DNA of 64,000 bases, from contig NZ_LT607753.1 of NCBI RefSeq assembly GCF_900090295.1, positions 6,705,694-6,769,693 on the forward strand, written 5' to 3'. This stretch comes from Micromonospora coxensis. GTDB taxonomy: Bacteria; Actinomycetota; Actinomycetes; Mycobacteriales; Micromonosporaceae. Made by a program: the position numbers and the translations under genes. Below, in pieces: positions 17,510 to 25,924 of this stretch. Each line of letters starts with the position of its first letter. Position 1 is the first letter of the stretch. The notes beneath the pieces were generated by a model. It had not been told where the DNA came from. It did not search any database and saw only the letters and a list, made by a program, of their open reading frames with translations.

Positions 17510-20461
17510 TCACCGGCTCGCCCACTCCCGCAGGAGGAACTTCTGCACCTTCCCCACGGGATTGCGCGGCAGCTCGTCGATGATCTCGAGTCGTTCCGGC
17601 CAGTACTGCTTGGCGACCTTCTGCTCGTCGAGGAAGTGCTGCACCTCGGCGAAGTCGATGTCGCCGGTACGCACCACGTATGCGCAGGCGCGTTCCCCGA
17701 GCCGCTCGTCGGGCATCGCGACGATGGCGACATCGGCGATGGACGGATGGGCGTGCAGCAGCTGCTCGATCTCCGCGACGGGGATCTTCTCGCCGCCCCG
17801 GTTGATCACGTCCTTGACCCGGCCGGTGATGCGCACGAAGCCGGACTCGTCGATCACCGCGAGGTCACCGCTGCGGTACCAGCCGTCGGACGTCATCGCC
17901 GCGGCGGTCCAATCCGGGTGGTCCAGGTATCCGGCGAACAGGCAATCGCTGACGACCTCGAAGACGCCCTCCTGCCCGGGCCCGAGCGCGGCGCCGGCGT
18001 CGTCGGTGACCCGGATGCCGACACCGGCCAGCGCCCGCCCGTCGGTGCCCCATACCGAGGCCGGCTCGTCACCGGGCGCGCCCAGGGTGCCGAGGCAGGT
18101 CTCGGTGGTCCCCCAGGCACCGCACACCGCGGCGTCCAACACGCGGGTCGCCCGCTCGGCCAGTGCCCGGGGGACGGCGGCGCCGGTGGCGACGAAGATC
18201 CGCAGATCGGCCGGCGGACGGCCGGTGGACTCCACCGCGGCCACCAGATCCACCAGGAACGGGGTGGCCGCCTGTACGAAGGTGCCGTGCCATCGGCGCA
18301 GGGTGGCCAGCGCGGCCGGCCCGTCCCACACCGGCTGGAGGATGTGCGGGACGCCGAGCGTCAGCGCCAGCCACATCCCGTACAGGAACCCGGTCTGGTG
18401 GGCCAGGGGTGACGGGACGAAGACGCGGTCGGAGCGGGTCAGCCCCAGATGCCGGGCCGCCATCGCGGCCGCCCTGGTCAGCGTCTCCATCCGGTGCAGC
18501 ACGCCCTTGGGTTCGCCGGTCGTGCCGGAGGTGAACAGCAGCTGGGCGAGCATGTCCGGCGCCGGGCGGCGGGCGTCGAGGACCCCTCGGTCGGGACGCT
18601 GCCGCGCGAGCGCCTCGTCGAATCGGTGCCACCGGGCGCCACCGCCCTCGGGCAGCGGCCCGTCGCCGGCGACGACCAGGACGTGCCGGACCGCGGGCGC
18701 CTCCGGGCCGGTCAGCAACGCAGCCAGCTCGCGAGCGTGGTCGCGGCCGCGGTGGTGCTCCGGCACGACGACCACGCGGGCCCGGGCGCGGCCCAGCATG
18801 TACCTCAGCTCGCGCTCGCGGAAGATGGGCATGAGCGGGCAGCACACCGCGCCGATGCGCAGCGTGGCGATGGTCAGCACGACCGACTCGGTCCAGTTCG
18901 GCAGCTGCCAGGCCACCGGCTCGCCGGGCTCCACACCGAGCTCCAGCAGCATCGAGGCGGCGGCGTCGGCGCGCTGGTCGAGTTCACGCCAGGTGAGGCA
19001 CCGCTCGGCACGGCCCGGGGAGGCCGCCTCGACGACCGCCGGGTCGTCGGGCCGCCGCCGCGCCCACCGCCCGACGAGGGCGTCGAGCGGCTCGGTGGCG
19101 ATCCGGCCCGGGTCGATCACGTCCTGCTGCGCGTCCCGCCGGCGATCCGGCTTGCGGCCGGATTCCACCGACATCGACATGCCGATCGCGTTCATCTCGT
19201 CAACGAAGCGGGGGTAGGAGATCCGGTACGCGTTCGGGTACGTGAGCCGGCTCTCCCCCTCGGCCTGTGACGCGGCGACGGCCAGCGCCATCAGCACCCT
19301 GTGGTCGTTGAAGGACGACAGCTCCGCCGCGGTGAGCCCGGAGACCCCGTGGCAGCGCAGCTGGTCGCCGTGCAGGTCCAGCCGGGCGCCCATCTGGTTG
19401 AGCTGAAGCATCGCGGCGACCCGGTCGGATTCCTTGAGCCGCACATGGTCGACGCTGTCCAGCGTCGACGTGCCGTCGGCCTGGCTGGCCAGCACGGTCA
19501 GCACCGGCAGCATGTCCGGCACCGAACGGCAGTCGACCGAGACCGGCCGCAGCCGCAGCCCGTCGTGCTGTACCCGCACGAACCCGGTACCGGGGTCGCG
19601 CCGCAGCGGCAGGCCCATTCCGGTCAGGATGTCGAGCAGGTCCGCCTCCGGGTGATCGGTCTCCGCGGCGCCGACCGCGGACAGGCCGCGGAACAGCACG
19701 TTGGAAGGCCGCAGCGCCGAAGCCGCGAGACCGAACGCGGCCGAGCCGATGTCGGGCGGAAGCTCGATCACTGCGGGATGCGGCCGCTGGTTCGGCTCGA
19801 CGGCGAACGTGCGGCCGTCCGGCCCGGTCTCGACGACCAGACCGAAGCGCCGCATCATCGCGATCGTGAGACCCACGTAGGAACGCTCGTTGAACGGACC
19901 GGTGACCTCGATCAGGCTCGGCCCGGTGGCGAACGGCGCGAGCAGCAGCAGCCCCGAGATCCACTGTGACAAGGTGCCCGGAATGCGCACCCTGCCGCCG
20001 GTGGGCACGCGCGGCGCGACGGAGATCGGCGGAGTACCGGTTGGTGCGTCGAGCCGCACCCCCAGTCCCTCGAGAGCCCCCAGCAGGGGGCGGATGGGCC
20101 TGCGCCGGAAGTACTTCTGGCCGACGATGGTGACCGGCGCGGCCGCCAGGGCGACCAGCGGCGTGAGGAAGTACAGGGTCGTGCCGGAGCTGCCCACCGA
20201 CACCCGCTCCCGGACCGGCCGGTACTGACCACCGGTCACGAGGAGCGTGTCGCCGTCGTCGCCGACCTGGATCTCGGTGCCGAGCTGGCGCAGCGCCTGG
20301 ATCGTGTGCTGCACGTGGCCGGCGTCGGACAAGCCCTGAATGCGGGTGGTGCCCGGTGCGAGTGAGGCGAGGATCAGGGCACGGTGAGCGTGGTACTTGG
20401 AGACCGGGACGTGAAGCTCCCCGGTCAGCGACCCGATGCGGCCCTTGACCAGCAGACGCAC
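17510..20461 (-). CDS. EPSP-synthase-like/acyl-CoA ligase fusion (AnsJ-AnsK/PlmJK type)
   Basis: A 983-residue two-domain protein. Residues 1-425 are an EPSP-synthase fold, keeping Lys22, Arg27, a RRRPI segment, VPDM, RLKESDR and NDHR. Compared with AroA by eye, Ser23 is Tyr, the Asn-Ala-Gly-Thr loop reads SSGTT with its Arg changed to Tyr, and the last PEP-binding Lys is Ile. Residues 453-983 are an adenylate-forming CoA ligase: TSGTTGEPKG, YRSGDLAVID, GRVKDVINRGGEK and the catalytic Lys in NPVGKVQKF. In CHC-CoA pathways the pair processes shikimate-derived acids. GTG 20461 follows GGAGG and gives a clean N-terminus; upstream residues overlap the enoyl reductase and are discarded. Confidence 0.88.
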   Translation of the reverse strand: MRLLVKGRIGSLTGELHVPVSKYHAHRALILASLAPGTTRIQGLSDAGHVQHTIQALRQLGTEIQVGDDGDTLLVTGGQYRPVRERVSVGSSGTTLYFLTPLVALAAAPVTIVGQKYFRRRPIRPLLGALEGLGVRLDAPTGTPPISVAPRVPTGGRVRIPGTLSQWISGLLLLAPFATGPSLIEVTGPFNERSYVGLTIAMMRRFGLVVETGPDGRTFAVEPNQRPHPAVIELPPDIGSAAFGLAASALRPSNVLFRGLSAVGAAETDHPEADLLDILTGMGLPLRRDPGTGFVRVQHDGLRLRPVSVDCRSVPDMLPVLTVLASQADGTSTLDSVDHVRLKESDRVAAMLQLNQMGARLDLHGDQLRCHGVSGLTAAELSSFNDHRVLMALAVAASQAEGESRLTYPNAYRISYPRFVDEMNAIGMSMSVESGRKPDRRRDAQQDVIDPGRIATEPLDALVGRWARRRPDDPAVVEAASPGRAERCLTWRELDQRADAAASMLLELGVEPGEPVAWQLPNWTESVVLTIATLRIGAVCCPLMPIFRERELRYMLGRARARVVVVPEHHRGRDHARELAALLTGPEAPAVRHVLVVAGDGPLPEGGGARWHRFDEALARQRPDRGVLDARRPAPDMLAQLLFTSGTTGEPKGVLHRMETLTRAAAMAARHLGLTRSDRVFVPSPLAHQTGFLYGMWLALTLGVPHILQPVWDGPAALATLRRWHGTFVQAATPFLVDLVAAVESTGRPPADLRIFVATGAAVPRALAERATRVLDAAVCGAWGTTETCLGTLGAPGDEPASVWGTDGRALAGVGIRVTDDAGAALGPGQEGVFEVVSDCLFAGYLDHPDWTAAAMTSDGWYRSGDLAVIDESGFVRITGRVKDVINRGGEKIPVAEIEQLLHAHPSIADVAIVAMPDERLGERACAYVVRTGDIDFAEVQHFLDEQKVAKQYWPERLEIIDELPRNPVGKVQKFLLREWASR

Positions 20462-20471
20462 AGTTCCTCCT

Positions 20472-21305
20472 TCACTGCGGGCGAGGGCTGCGGTGCGGTG
20501 GTTCGCCCGACGACGGTGTCGGGGCTCCGACGCCGCCGAGGACGGCATGCATGCCGCCGTCGGCGTAGAGCACCTGCCCGGTGGTGTACCGGGCGAGACC
20601 GGACAGCAGAAACAGCACCGCACCGACCACCCGGGCCGGATCGTTCCGGTCCCAGCCGAGGGGTGCCCAGCGTTCGTAGTGGTCGGCCAGCTCGCCGAAG
20701 CTGGTGACGCCGCGTGCCGACACGGTCTCCACCGGGCCGGCGGCCACCAGGTTCACCCGGATTCCCTGCGGACCCAGATACAGCGCGAGGTACTGGGCGA
20801 TCGACGTCAGCGCCGTCTTGTAGACGCCCATCCAGTCGTACCCCGGCAGCGCCCGCCCGGCGTCGACGGTCATCCCGACGATCGCGCCGCCGCGCTCATT
20901 GCGGCTGAGGGCGGGGGTGAGCGCGTGGGCGAGCTGCTGCAGCGAGTACGCCGAGGTGCGGAAACCCTCCAGCGCGCTGCCGGGCGGGGTGGTGAGAAAT
21001 GCCGCGCCGAGCGCATCCGACGGTGCGTACGCGATGCTGTGCAGGACACCGTCGAGCCGTTCCCACCGCGCCACCTCGGCGGCCAGGGCCTCGAAGCTGG
21101 AGTCGTCGGTGACGTCCAGCTCCACGACGTCCGCGGGTGTCGGCAGGAGCTCGGCCGCCTTGCGGGTGATGCGCAGCGCGCGACCGAACGAGGTCAGCAC
21201 GACCGTCCCGCCCGCCCGCTGGAGTGCCTCGGCGACGTGCCACGCGATCGACTCGGTGTTCAGCACGCCGGTGATGATGTACGTCCGCCCGGTGAACAGT
21301 TCCAA
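20472..21305 (-). CDS. InhA/FabI-like enoyl reductase
   Basis: A 277-residue SDR of the FabI/InhA class: ITGVLNTESIAWHVA is the nucleotide loop, and the catalytic pair is Tyr156-x6-Lys163 (YDWMGVYK). It should reduce a 2-enoyl-ACP or -CoA with NAD(P)H. With the ChcA-like SDR it makes two distinct enoyl reductases in one operon, suggesting that two different double bonds are reduced. I take TTG 21305 as start: AAAGG lies nine bases upstream and the InhA-like sequence begins right after it. The ORF can be read further upstream but that part is arginine-rich shadow. Confidence 0.85.
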   Translation of the reverse strand: MELFTGRTYIITGVLNTESIAWHVAEALQRAGGTVVLTSFGRALRITRKAAELLPTPADVVELDVTDDSSFEALAAEVARWERLDGVLHSIAYAPSDALGAAFLTTPPGSALEGFRTSAYSLQQLAHALTPALSRNERGGAIVGMTVDAGRALPGYDWMGVYKTALTSIAQYLALYLGPQGIRVNLVAAGPVETVSARGVTSFGELADHYERWAPLGWDRNDPARVVGAVLFLLSGLARYTTGQVLYADGGMHAVLGGVGAPTPSSGEPPHRSPRPQ

Positions 21306-21363
21306 CCTGCGCTGCCTTTCCGCTGCGAGCCCCTGGCGAGGCGGCCGAGCTGTGCCGTCACCG

Positions 21364-21615
21364 CTACGCTGCGGTGCTCTCCGCGACCACCCGCTCGACG
21401 AGCTCACGGAGGGTCATGCCGATGAGATCCCGGCGTGGGATGTCCACCCCGTAGCTCTTCTTGACGCTCGTCATCAGATCCGCCACGTCCAGCGAGTCGA
21501 TGTCGAGCTGGTCGAACTTCGCGTCCGGGCGGATCGCCTCTTCCTCCACGCCGAGGTCGACGAGTTCGGTGTGGAGAAACTGCTCGACGTCGGCGGCGAC
21601 GGTGTCCTGCGGCAT
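21364..21615 (-). CDS. Acyl carrier protein
   Basis: An 83-residue acidic four-helix carrier with the phosphopantetheine serine in DQLDIDSLDVADL. It resembles type II FAS/PKS ACPs more than NRPS carriers. It is the only free-standing carrier in the cluster and should hold the chain for the FabF-like KS and the enoyl reductases. It lies 58 bp upstream of the InhA-like gene and 18 bp after the radical SAM gene, in one operon. Confidence 0.92.
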   Translation of the reverse strand: MPQDTVAADVEQFLHTELVDLGVEEEAIRPDAKFDQLDIDSLDVADLMTSVKKSYGVDIPRRDLIGMTLRELVERVVAESTAA

Positions 21616-21633
21616 GGGTGCTTTCCCTTCAGT

Positions 21634-22773
21634 TCAACGGGTGGGTGCGGGTGAGTGGCGGCGGGCGAAGTTCGGCGAGTGACGCTGTGCCCAGTACCAC
21701 TGCCGCCAATAGGCCTCGGCCAGGTCGACCCACGTTTGCAGCTGGTCGGCGCTGTCGAGGAAGCGATTCTGATTGACCACGAGCCAGGTGTAGACCGCCT
21801 GGCTGTCCCGGCAGCCGCCGCAGTCGCCGGAGGTGCAGCAGAACTGCAGCGTCTCGTAGTCGGCGCCGTAGACGGCGAACCCTTCGATGGCCGGCTGGCC
21901 GTTGCCGATCCGGGCGGCGTGCTCCGGCAGGTCGACGCTGATGCTCGGGCAGACGTCGTAGCCGAACCTGCCGCCCCAGTGGGTACGCCCGGTGATCAGC
22001 GTTTCGATGAAGTACGGGTGGCTGACCACGGCGTCCGGATACAACTCCTTGACCCGGAGCGCCTCGGCCAGGGTCCGCTTCTCGTCATCGATCCGCAGGG
22101 GCTGGTCGGTGCCGTGTGCGCTGTAGAAGTTGAAGGTGACCTGGTTGCCGTTGTCGGCGATCGCCCGCACGGTCGGCTCGACGTACTGCAGGCCGTTCTC
22201 GGACAGTGCGAAGACGAACGTCACCCGGGGATCGTCGCGGTAGTGCCGCAGCGCCTTGTCGAACAGCCCCGTGAACGTGGACCCGTTCGGCCGGACCGCC
22301 CGCAGGTCGTCGTCCAGCGGCCCGCCGCCGAACAGGCTGATCGCCACCGCCACGTTCTCGAAACCGGCCACGGGCAGCGGCCGCAGCCCGTTCGAGGAGA
22401 TGGTCAGGTAGGGCAGCCGCTCGACGAACGGGACGATGCGGTTCAACACCAGGGTCGGTTCTCCGCCGATGAGCGTCGCCTGAGTGACCCCGGCCGCGTC
22501 GAGCCGGTCGACGAACGCCCGGATCACGCCGATGTCGGAGGTCTCCGGGACCGCGGCGTCGAAGCCGCCCTCGAAGTACCAGCAGCCCTTGCACCTGATG
22601 TTGCAGGTGGTGGTCAGGTGGACCTCGCACGCCCTGACCCGGCGGCCCATGTCCCGTAGCGCCAGCATCCGTTCGTTCAGGTCGGGACGGGCGGCCAGGA
22701 GGTCACGTAGCTTGACTTTCGCCTCGCGCCGCGGCGGCGGAGGAGGGTTGAGGTGGAGCGGCACGACCGCCAT
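21634..22773 (-). CDS. Radical SAM protein
   Basis: A 379-residue radical SAM enzyme. Cys57, Cys61 and Cys64 form the CxxxCxxC cluster motif, and IGGEPTL is the SAM glycine-rich strand. The C-terminal part has further cysteines (FCCTSGDCGGC near 330), which could bind a second cluster, as in SPASM/twitch enzymes. The reaction is unknown. The start codon shares one base with the stop of the PaaA-like gene (TGATG), so the two are translationally coupled and probably act on the same intermediate. No peptide precursor gene is nearby, so a small-molecule or carrier-bound substrate is more likely than a RiPP. Confidence 0.85.
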   Translation of the reverse strand: MAVVPLHLNPPPPPRREAKVKLRDLLAARPDLNERMLALRDMGRRVRACEVHLTTTCNIRCKGCWYFEGGFDAAVPETSDIGVIRAFVDRLDAAGVTQATLIGGEPTLVLNRIVPFVERLPYLTISSNGLRPLPVAGFENVAVAISLFGGGPLDDDLRAVRPNGSTFTGLFDKALRHYRDDPRVTFVFALSENGLQYVEPTVRAIADNGNQVTFNFYSAHGTDQPLRIDDEKRTLAEALRVKELYPDAVVSHPYFIETLITGRTHWGGRFGYDVCPSISVDLPEHAARIGNGQPAIEGFAVYGADYETLQFCCTSGDCGGCRDSQAVYTWLVVNQNRFLDSADQLQTWVDLAEAYWRQWYWAQRHSPNFARRHSPAPTR

Positions 22774-23519
22774 CAGGCCGCCTCGCCGCCGGGAACCCGC
22801 AGGCCGAGTTCGATGATGCGGCGCGAGACGATGGCCGTCCACTGGTCCCGGGCCTGCGCATTGGTGGTCTTGCGAAGACCGTAGCGAATCGCCAGCTCGG
22901 CCCGCTTGGAGTGGGGGTTGCCGAAGACGCCGATGAAGGTGGGCCACAGCCGGTCGAGCGCGGTCTGCAACTGCTGCCGGCCCTCCTCGGTGGTGGCGAT
23001 GTTGCGGCACACCCTGGCACCGTGTGCGATGTGGATCTTCTCGTCGAGGATGATGGTGCGGACCGCCTCCGCCCACGGCTGGTAACTGCTGTCGGCGAAT
23101 TCGCGGATCATCAGCAGCGCGGCCTCCTCGCCGATGTAGGAGAACACCCCGCGCTCGGCCCACGTCGTGCACGTGTGCAGGCCCTGGTCGGCGAACAGGT
23201 TGCGGTCCTCCAGCCGCTGCGTCTCCATGTGGCTGGTGTCCACACCGAGGTCCGCGAGTATGCGTTTGCCGATCTTGTAGTGGTCGTACTCCTCGACCGC
23301 CCGCTCGGCGCAGACCTGGCGTTCCTCGGCGTTGGGCGCCATCGGCAGGAACATCATCGTGTAGTCGTCGCCGCCGGACAGCTCGCCCTCGGTGTTGATG
23401 GTGATCTGGCTGATCAGCATCTTCTGGTATTCGCGAGGTGCGCGACGGAACTCCTCCGGGGTCCGCACCACGAATGCCTCGTCGTCGAAAACTGTGACAC
23501 GGTCGGTCACCGTCACCAT
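22773..23519 (-). CDS. PaaA/PaaC-like ferritin-type di-iron protein
   Basis: A 248-residue all-helical protein resembling the phenylacetyl-CoA epoxygenase subunits PaaA/PaaC. Candidate metal ligands are in VEEYDHYKIGKR (E and H), GEEAALLMIREF (E) and LDEKIHIAHG (E, H and H). That family oxygenates a CoA-thioester ring substrate with a reductase and accessory subunits. Here only one subunit is present, with no PaaE-type reductase. With CHC-CoA genes nearby, a ring oxygenation or desaturation on a thioester is plausible but unproven. ATG 23519 follows GGAGG closely; GTG 23516 is an equally good start. Confidence 0.75.
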   Translation of the reverse strand: MVTVTDRVTVFDDEAFVVRTPEEFRRAPREYQKMLISQITINTEGELSGGDDYTMMFLPMAPNAEERQVCAERAVEEYDHYKIGKRILADLGVDTSHMETQRLEDRNLFADQGLHTCTTWAERGVFSYIGEEAALLMIREFADSSYQPWAEAVRTIILDEKIHIAHGARVCRNIATTEEGRQQLQTALDRLWPTFIGVFGNPHSKRAELAIRYGLRKTTNAQARDQWTAIVSRRIIELGLRVPGGEAA

Positions 23520-23911
23520 CGACCTCCAATGCATGAGACCCGCGTGAGCGCGCAATGACCCGTTGGCCTGCGCACTTGTCAGCGCTGGTCGACTGTGGAC
23601 GCACTTGTTCCGGCAGCCAGACAACGATGTCTGCTCCGGTCGATACCGCCTGATCCCTCAGTCAGGCTGCTTGCGAAGACGTCACGCGCAGCATGCGGTC
23701 GCCTGGCGGCCGGTCGCGCCGGCCTCGTTCAGCACCGCATCGGGAAGCCGCCGGTGGTGCGTCACCTCATGCCACTCGCGCAGGTCGCGGCGTACGCCGG
23801 CGTCGCTGCGCAACGGCCGCCTCGCGCCGCCGTGTCTGCGGGATGAGACCGGGGTGATGGTGGGCACGCCGCACCACGTCCCGCTGCCCACGGTGGACGA
23901 CCTCCGGCGGA
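23520..23911. other. Intergenic region inside the cluster, 392 bp
   Basis: It lies between the carrier-adenylation gene and the PaaA-like gene. The gap probably contains a separate promoter for the PaaA-to-thioesterase operon. A 77-codon minus-strand frame (23682-23915) overlaps the ligase stop, but it is arginine-rich, has no recognisable domain and no convincing ribosome site, so I do not call it. Confidence 0.45.
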
Positions 23912-25723
23912 TCATGACAAATGCTCAACGGCCAGCCGCTGCACGTCCGGCCGCACGATCTTGCCCAACGGGGTACGAGGGAATTCCTCCACGTCGAGCT
24001 CCTTGAGCGCGACGAACCGGCGCGGCACCTTGAACGTGCTCACGTGCTTCAGCAGCGTCGCCCGCCACACGTCCTCGTCGGCGGCGGCGCTGGGCAGCAG
24101 CTTGTAGACGAGGACTAGCTCCACGCCGGTCACCGGGTGGGGGAGTGCCGTGACGACCGCGTCCTCGATGCCCGCGAGGTGCGGTACGACGGACTCGATC
24201 TCCGCGGGGTAGACGTTCTCGCCGTTGACGATCACCATGCTGTCGAGGCGGTCGACGATGGTCAGCTCCCCGCCGGCGTCGAGCTGGCCCAGGTCGCCGG
24301 TGTGGATCCAGCCGTCGCGCAGCCGCTCGGCGGTCAGCTCCGGGGCGTTCTCGTAGCGGGTGAACAGGTTCGCGCCGGTGAGCAGCACCTCGCCGTTGTC
24401 GCCCGCGGGCACGTCGCTCCCGTCGAGGCCCACCACCCGCACCTGCGAGCAGGCCACCGGCAGCCCGGCGGTACGGGTGTCGCCCGGCTTGCGGTCGCGC
24501 GGCTCGACGGTGGTGATCGTCGCCAACTCGGTCATTCCGTACACCTGGTAGACCGGGATGCCGAACGTGCTCTCGAAGCGGTGGATCAGGGCGGGGCTCA
24601 GCGGCGAGCCGCCGGCGAGCACGCCCTGGAGGCTCCGCGCCGCCGGGCGCTCCGGCTTCTCGGCGAGGTGTGCCAGGTAGGCGTTGACCACCAGCGTCCA
24701 GGTGGGCTGGAAGCGGTCTACGTACGTCCAGAACCGGGCCAGTGCCGCCTCGGATCGCACGCAGACCGACCGGCCGCCGCACCACAGCGGGGTCAGCGTC
24801 GGGAACATCTGGCCGCCCGCGTGGAACAGCGGGTTGACGTTGAGGAAGACGTCGTCCTCGCCCGCCTTTGCCCACTCGGCCATGGCCACCGCGCCGGAGA
24901 TGAGGCTGCGGTGCGACAGCACGACGCCCTTCGGGGTGCCGGTGGAGCCGGAGGTGTAGACGACGACCGCGTCCAGCTCGCCGCTGCTGTCGAGCGCGGA
25001 CGGCCGGCCCGGCTCGCCCGCCCCCTTGGTGAGCACGTTGCCGATGAAGCCCGCCTCGTCGTCGACGGACAACCAGCTCGTGCCCGGCGACAGCTTGGTC
25101 GACGTGCTCTGCCGGCCCAGCACCAGGGCCGGCTCGGCGTGCGCCAGCTGCGCCTCCAGCTCGGCCGGTCCGGACTTGGGGTTGAGCGGCACGAGCACCC
25201 GCTGTGCGCCGACCACGCCGAGGAACAGCAGCGCGGCGAGCGAGGAGTTGTGCAGCACCATGGCGACCCGGCCGCCCGGCGGCACCCCGTGTTCGTCGAG
25301 CAGGGCGGCGCAGCCGCGGGTGAACGCCAGCACCTCCGCGAAGCTGATGTCGCGAGCCTCCCCGTCGGCCTGGAGCAGGTACGGCCGGTCGCCGTACCGA
25401 TCGGCGGCGGCGGCGATGAGGTCGAGGAAGTTCCTGGTGTCCGGGGGCTGCCAGGCGGCCGGCGCCCCGGCCGCCGGGCCGGCCGATCCGTCATCCCTCG
25501 CCGACCGGCGCACCAGGGCAGCGAGCTGGCGAACCGTGGGCGTCTCGAAGATCGCGTCCACCACGTCGACGCCGAAGTCCAACTCGACGCGGGTCACTAT
25601 CTCGACGGCCGCGAGGGAGTCCATGCCGGCTTCCATCAGGTCGTGATCCAGACCCAGATCGGAACGCTTCAGGACGTCCCAACAAATGGACTGTATTCGT
25701 GATTCGACATCAAGCACGGCCAT
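23912..25723 (-). CDS. Carrier-adenylation fusion (carrier protein at the N-terminus)
   Basis: A 603-residue protein. Residues 1-75 are a carrier domain with Ser36 in EAGMDSLAAVEI, followed by an Ala/Pro linker and an adenylate-forming domain (about 100-600): YTSGSTGTPKG, YGMTE, HTGDLGQLD, VDRLDSMVIVNGEN and the catalytic Lys in TPLGKIVR. The adenylation part looks like acyl-CoA/fatty-acyl-AMP ligases rather than NRPS A domains. It probably activates a carboxylic acid and loads its own or a partner carrier. ATG 25723 has GGGGG upstream. It is divergent from the P450 across a 201-bp promoter region. Confidence 0.88.
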   Translation of the reverse strand: MAVLDVESRIQSICWDVLKRSDLGLDHDLMEAGMDSLAAVEIVTRVELDFGVDVVDAIFETPTVRQLAALVRRSARDDGSAGPAAGAPAAWQPPDTRNFLDLIAAAADRYGDRPYLLQADGEARDISFAEVLAFTRGCAALLDEHGVPPGGRVAMVLHNSSLAALLFLGVVGAQRVLVPLNPKSGPAELEAQLAHAEPALVLGRQSTSTKLSPGTSWLSVDDEAGFIGNVLTKGAGEPGRPSALDSSGELDAVVVYTSGSTGTPKGVVLSHRSLISGAVAMAEWAKAGEDDVFLNVNPLFHAGGQMFPTLTPLWCGGRSVCVRSEAALARFWTYVDRFQPTWTLVVNAYLAHLAEKPERPAARSLQGVLAGGSPLSPALIHRFESTFGIPVYQVYGMTELATITTVEPRDRKPGDTRTAGLPVACSQVRVVGLDGSDVPAGDNGEVLLTGANLFTRYENAPELTAERLRDGWIHTGDLGQLDAGGELTIVDRLDSMVIVNGENVYPAEIESVVPHLAGIEDAVVTALPHPVTGVELVLVYKLLPSAAADEDVWRATLLKHVSTFKVPRRFVALKELDVEEFPRTPLGKIVRPDVQRLAVEHLS

Positions 25724-25754
25724 CGTGAAGTTCCCCCGTTGCATCGCAGATCAA

Positions 25755-25774
25755 TGACCTTGTTGAGCAGGTCA
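25755..25774 (-). promoter_or_regulatory. Inverted repeat over the minus-strand -35 region
   Basis: TGACCT and AGGTCA arms are separated by eight bases in the divergent promoter region between the carrier-adenylation and P450 genes. The minus strand reads TTGACC at 25775-25770, a fair -35, with no good -10 after it. It could be an operator or activator site. Confidence 0.35.
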
Positions 25775-25924
25775 AGCCCTGGTCGGCGGCGTCGTGACGA
25801 CTGTGCGCACCGAAGCCAACGCAGAAGATAGCCGCTCCGTGGGAGCGTGTCCATCCATTGCCATGAACGCGGTTGTGTGCCAGTCTCGCTGCCGCACGGG
25901 ACATCCGGCTACGGGGGCAGGATA

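Noticed and set aside
21634-22773. RiPP maturase reading of the radical SAM gene
   Set aside because: No small precursor peptide gene or RRE-like protein was found nearby, and the neighbours are thioester-pathway enzymes.
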